Shown: one piece after another, positions 62,276-64,000 of the stretch
Numbering within the stretch: the first letter of the stretch is position 1
Layout: each line of letters opens with the position of its first letter
Origin: an uncultured Sphingomonadaceae bacterium
GTDB taxonomy: Bacteria > Pseudomonadota > Alphaproteobacteria > Sphingomonadales > Sphingomonadaceae
DNA length: 64,000 nucleotides
NCBI GenBank assembly: GCA_947497315.1
Contig: CANMFX010000001.1
Span: 620,001-684,000 of the forward strand
Direction of reading: 5' to 3'
Made by a program: the position numbers and the translations under genes
The notes under the pieces: generated by a model
The model's input: the letters and a program-made list of their open reading frames with translations, nothing else
Database searches by the model: none
Told to the model about the DNA's origin: nothing

Positions 62276-63059
62276 ATGCGTTCTTGATTGTAAGCCCGCC
62301 GTCTACAGGAATGATGGCGCCGGTGAGGAAGCTCGCTGATGGCAGCACGCAGGACAGGGTCATGTGCGCGACTTCTTCCGGGATGGCATAGCGGCGCAGC
62401 GCCACACGCCGTTTCGCGTAGATGGTCTTATGCTCCTCCGAAATTGCATCGGTAATGCCTGTGCGGATCGGTCCGGGGCAGATGCAGTTAACGGTGATGC
62501 CTTCGCGGCCGAGATCGACCGCTAGGCCTTTCGTCAATCCAATCACGCCATGTTTGGCGGCGACATAAGGGCTGTTGCCCGGCGAGGCGCCGAGGCCCTC
62601 CGTTGATGCGATATTGACTATCCGGGGGTGCTCGGCCTCTCTCAAATGGGGCAGCGCGGCACGGATCATCCGTTGGTGTGCGGCAAGCATGACGGCGAAT
62701 GTCGGTTCCCAACTGTCCTCGTAGCTTTCCTCGGCAACATCCGCAGGAATTGCGAAGCCAGCATTGTTCACCAATATGTCGATGCCGCCAAATGCTTGGG
62801 CAATATCGGCGACAACCGCCTTGATTATATCAGGGTTGCTGACATCTAGGGACCAGGCTTCGGCAGAGCCGTCATATCCGGCTGCTGCAATTTCCTCGAC
62901 AACAGCATCACACGCACTCTGATCAAGATCCGTCACCGCAACTTGAGCCCCTTCCGAAGCAAACAGATGCGCTGTGGCCCGGCCCATGCCGCTGGCCGCG
63001 CCGGTTATGATTGCTTTCTTGCCTGCAATGGAGCGGCTGAGCGGTTGGTAAGGTTCCAC
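62274..63059 (-). CDS. SDR-family oxidoreductase
   Basis: This 261-residue short-chain dehydrogenase has IITGAASGMGRATAHLFASEG, NNAGF, and the catalytic block IASTEGLGASPGNSPYVAAKHG. GLAVDLGREGITVNCICPGPIRT and the end FLTGAIIPVDGG are also typical. It resembles 3-ketoacyl-reductase and steroid/alcohol dehydrogenase branches. It follows the truncated nitronate-monooxygenase-like gene by two bases, so the two should be one unit. Confidence 0.9.
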   Translation of the reverse strand: MEPYQPLSRSIAGKKAIITGAASGMGRATAHLFASEGAQVAVTDLDQSACDAVVEEIAAAGYDGSAEAWSLDVSNPDIIKAVVADIAQAFGGIDILVNNAGFAIPADVAEESYEDSWEPTFAVMLAAHQRMIRAALPHLREAEHPRIVNIASTEGLGASPGNSPYVAAKHGVIGLTKGLAVDLGREGITVNCICPGPIRTGITDAISEEHKTIYAKRRVALRRYAIPEEVAHMTLSCVLPSASFLTGAIIPVDGGLTIKNA

Positions 63060-63061
63060 GA

Positions 63062-64000
63062 TCAGGCGGCTAAAAAGCCTTCTAGGCGCCCACGAATAAT
63101 TGCGTCGGCTTCATTCATGATACCGTCGATCAATTCCTTACAAGTTGGAATGTCATTGATCAGGCCAGCGACCATACCGCAGCTCCATGCGCCCGCATCC
63201 ATCGTGCCTTCCATCATGATCTGCGGATAGACGCCTGCAACCTGTTCGATAATATCTGTAAATTGCAGATCGCCGCCTTTTTCTTTTTCGATCTCGAGCA
63301 GCCGCTCAACCGCTGCATTGTTCAGCACACGCTCGGTATTGCGCAGCGGACGCATGACGAGACGGGTGTCGAGTTCGCTCGCCGCGACGATTGCGTCTTT
63401 GACGTTCTGATGCACGGGCGCTTCTTTCGTGGCGATGAAGCGCGTGCCCATGTTCATGCCTTCCGCGCCCATGGCAAGCGATGCGACCAATGACCGCGCA
63501 TCGGCCTGTCCGCCGGAGCTGACAAATGGAATGTCGAGTTCATCTGCTGCGCGCGGCAACAGGATCATGTTCGGGATATCATCCTCACCGGGATGACCGC
63601 CACATTCAAAACCGTCGACCGATACGGCATCACAGCCAATGCTCTGCGCTTTCAAGGCGTGACGCACCGCGGTGCATTTGTGAATGACTTTAACGCCAGC
63701 TTCTTTCAGGGCCGGGAGATACTGTGCCGGATTGTTGCCTGCAGTTTCCACTGCCTTGATGTCATTGTCGATAATCGCTTTGATATAGCCGGGATAATCA
63801 GGCGTGTTTACGATTGGCAGGAAGGTGAGGTTCACGCCAATAGGCTTGTCGGTCAGCGCCTTGGCTTTCTTGATTTCCTTGTCGAGATCTTCCGGTGTTT
63901 TCTGGGTCAATCCGGTAATGATGCCGAGGCCGCCCGCTTCCGAAACCGCTGCCGCCAGTTCGGCAAATCCCACATAATGCATCCCGCCCTGAATGATCGG
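63062..64000 (-). CDS. Nitronate monooxygenase-like flavoprotein (5' end outside window)
   Basis: The frame runs off the right edge. The first visible residues PIIQGGMHYVGFAELAAAVS are the start of the barrel, so only about 15-20 residues are missing. The family blocks GGLGIITG, CDAVSVDGFECGGHPG, FVSSGGQADARSLVASLAMGAEG and GTRF are present. It is closer in pattern to the class with a DG-ECGGHPG active site than the gene at 11019-12020. The substrate is not predictable. It is cotranscribed with the SDR two bases downstream. Confidence 0.9.
   Translation of the reverse strand, partial: PIIQGGMHYVGFAELAAAVSEAGGLGIITGLTQKTPEDLDKEIKKAKALTDKPIGVNLTFLPIVNTPDYPGYIKAIIDNDIKAVETAGNNPAQYLPALKEAGVKVIHKCTAVRHALKAQSIGCDAVSVDGFECGGHPGEDDIPNMILLPRAADELDIPFVSSGGQADARSLVASLAMGAEGMNMGTRFIATKEAPVHQNVKDAIVAASELDTRLVMRPLRNTERVLNNAAVERLLEIEKEKGGDLQFTDIIEQVAGVYPQIMMEGTMDAGAWSCGMVAGLINDIPTCKELIDGIMNEADAIIRGRLEGFLAA

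Overview
The window reads as a chromosomal segment of a free-living alphaproteobacterium of the order Sphingomonadales, closest in feel to the marine Sphingorhabdus/Parasphingorhabdus/Sphingopyxis group. This is inferred from protein style and gene order (nadD-rsfS-rlmH-envC-ctpA; lysC divergent from ubiG; an NDUFA9-like protein beside uppP), from ubiquinone genes coq7 and ubiG, and from moderate GC. No rRNA, CRISPR array, prophage or insertion sequence was seen. One tRNA is present, tRNA-Leu(CAG) at 26158-26244.

Layout. (1) 1-6046, plus strand: the end of a membrane protein, then nadD, rsfS, rlmH, an EnvC-like factor, a CtpA-type protease, a DsbB-like protein, coq7 and a secreted coiled-coil protein. 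(2) 6073-13292, minus strand: a DUF885 peptidase-like protein, a pair of bacterial PH-domain membrane proteins, and lysC followed by a nitronate-monooxygenase-like gene and a DUF4350 protein. (3) 13365-16930: ubiG and an acetyltransferase (plus), then GST, a small secreted protein, a VOC protein and a second acetyltransferase (minus). (4) 16941-23898, minus: glutamate synthase, with a DUF2059-type secreted protein gene lying between gltD and gltB. (5) 24172-26244: uppP, an NDUFA9-like protein and tRNA-Leu.

(6) 26245-47186 is the most interesting region. A 14.4 kb gene encodes a 4,797-residue surface or secreted protein. It has an LEPR-like N-terminal motif, a DUF4347 domain, two further beta-rich N-terminal domains, 40 tandem Ig-like modules (25 cadherin-like and 15 He_PIG-like by my count) and a non-RTX C-terminal domain. 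It is followed with almost no spacing by four genes: a TolC-type outer membrane lipoprotein, an HlyD/RND-type adaptor, a GAF-like/HlyD fusion, and a PqqD-like/M50 site-2-protease/HlyD fusion. No ABC ATPase or RND pump is present. I read this as a dedicated, ABC-less export (and possibly processing) machine for the giant protein. The DUF4347 domain carries a His-Gly...Tyr-Gly-Cys arrangement like clan CD cysteine peptidases, and its cysteine is the only one I can find in the whole protein.

(7) 47282-64000 is a lipid/acyl-CoA metabolism region: a WS/DGAT acyltransferase, an MFE-2-like SDR and MaoC hydratase (closed by a good terminator), a Tat-exported PhoX-like protein, a molybdopterin oxidoreductase with an SDR, then a run of two acyl-CoA dehydrogenases, enoyl-CoA hydratase, RidA, alpha/beta hydrolase, nitrilase and a DUF899 protein, a small RcnB-like protein, another SDR, and a nitronate-monooxygenase-like gene cut by the window end.
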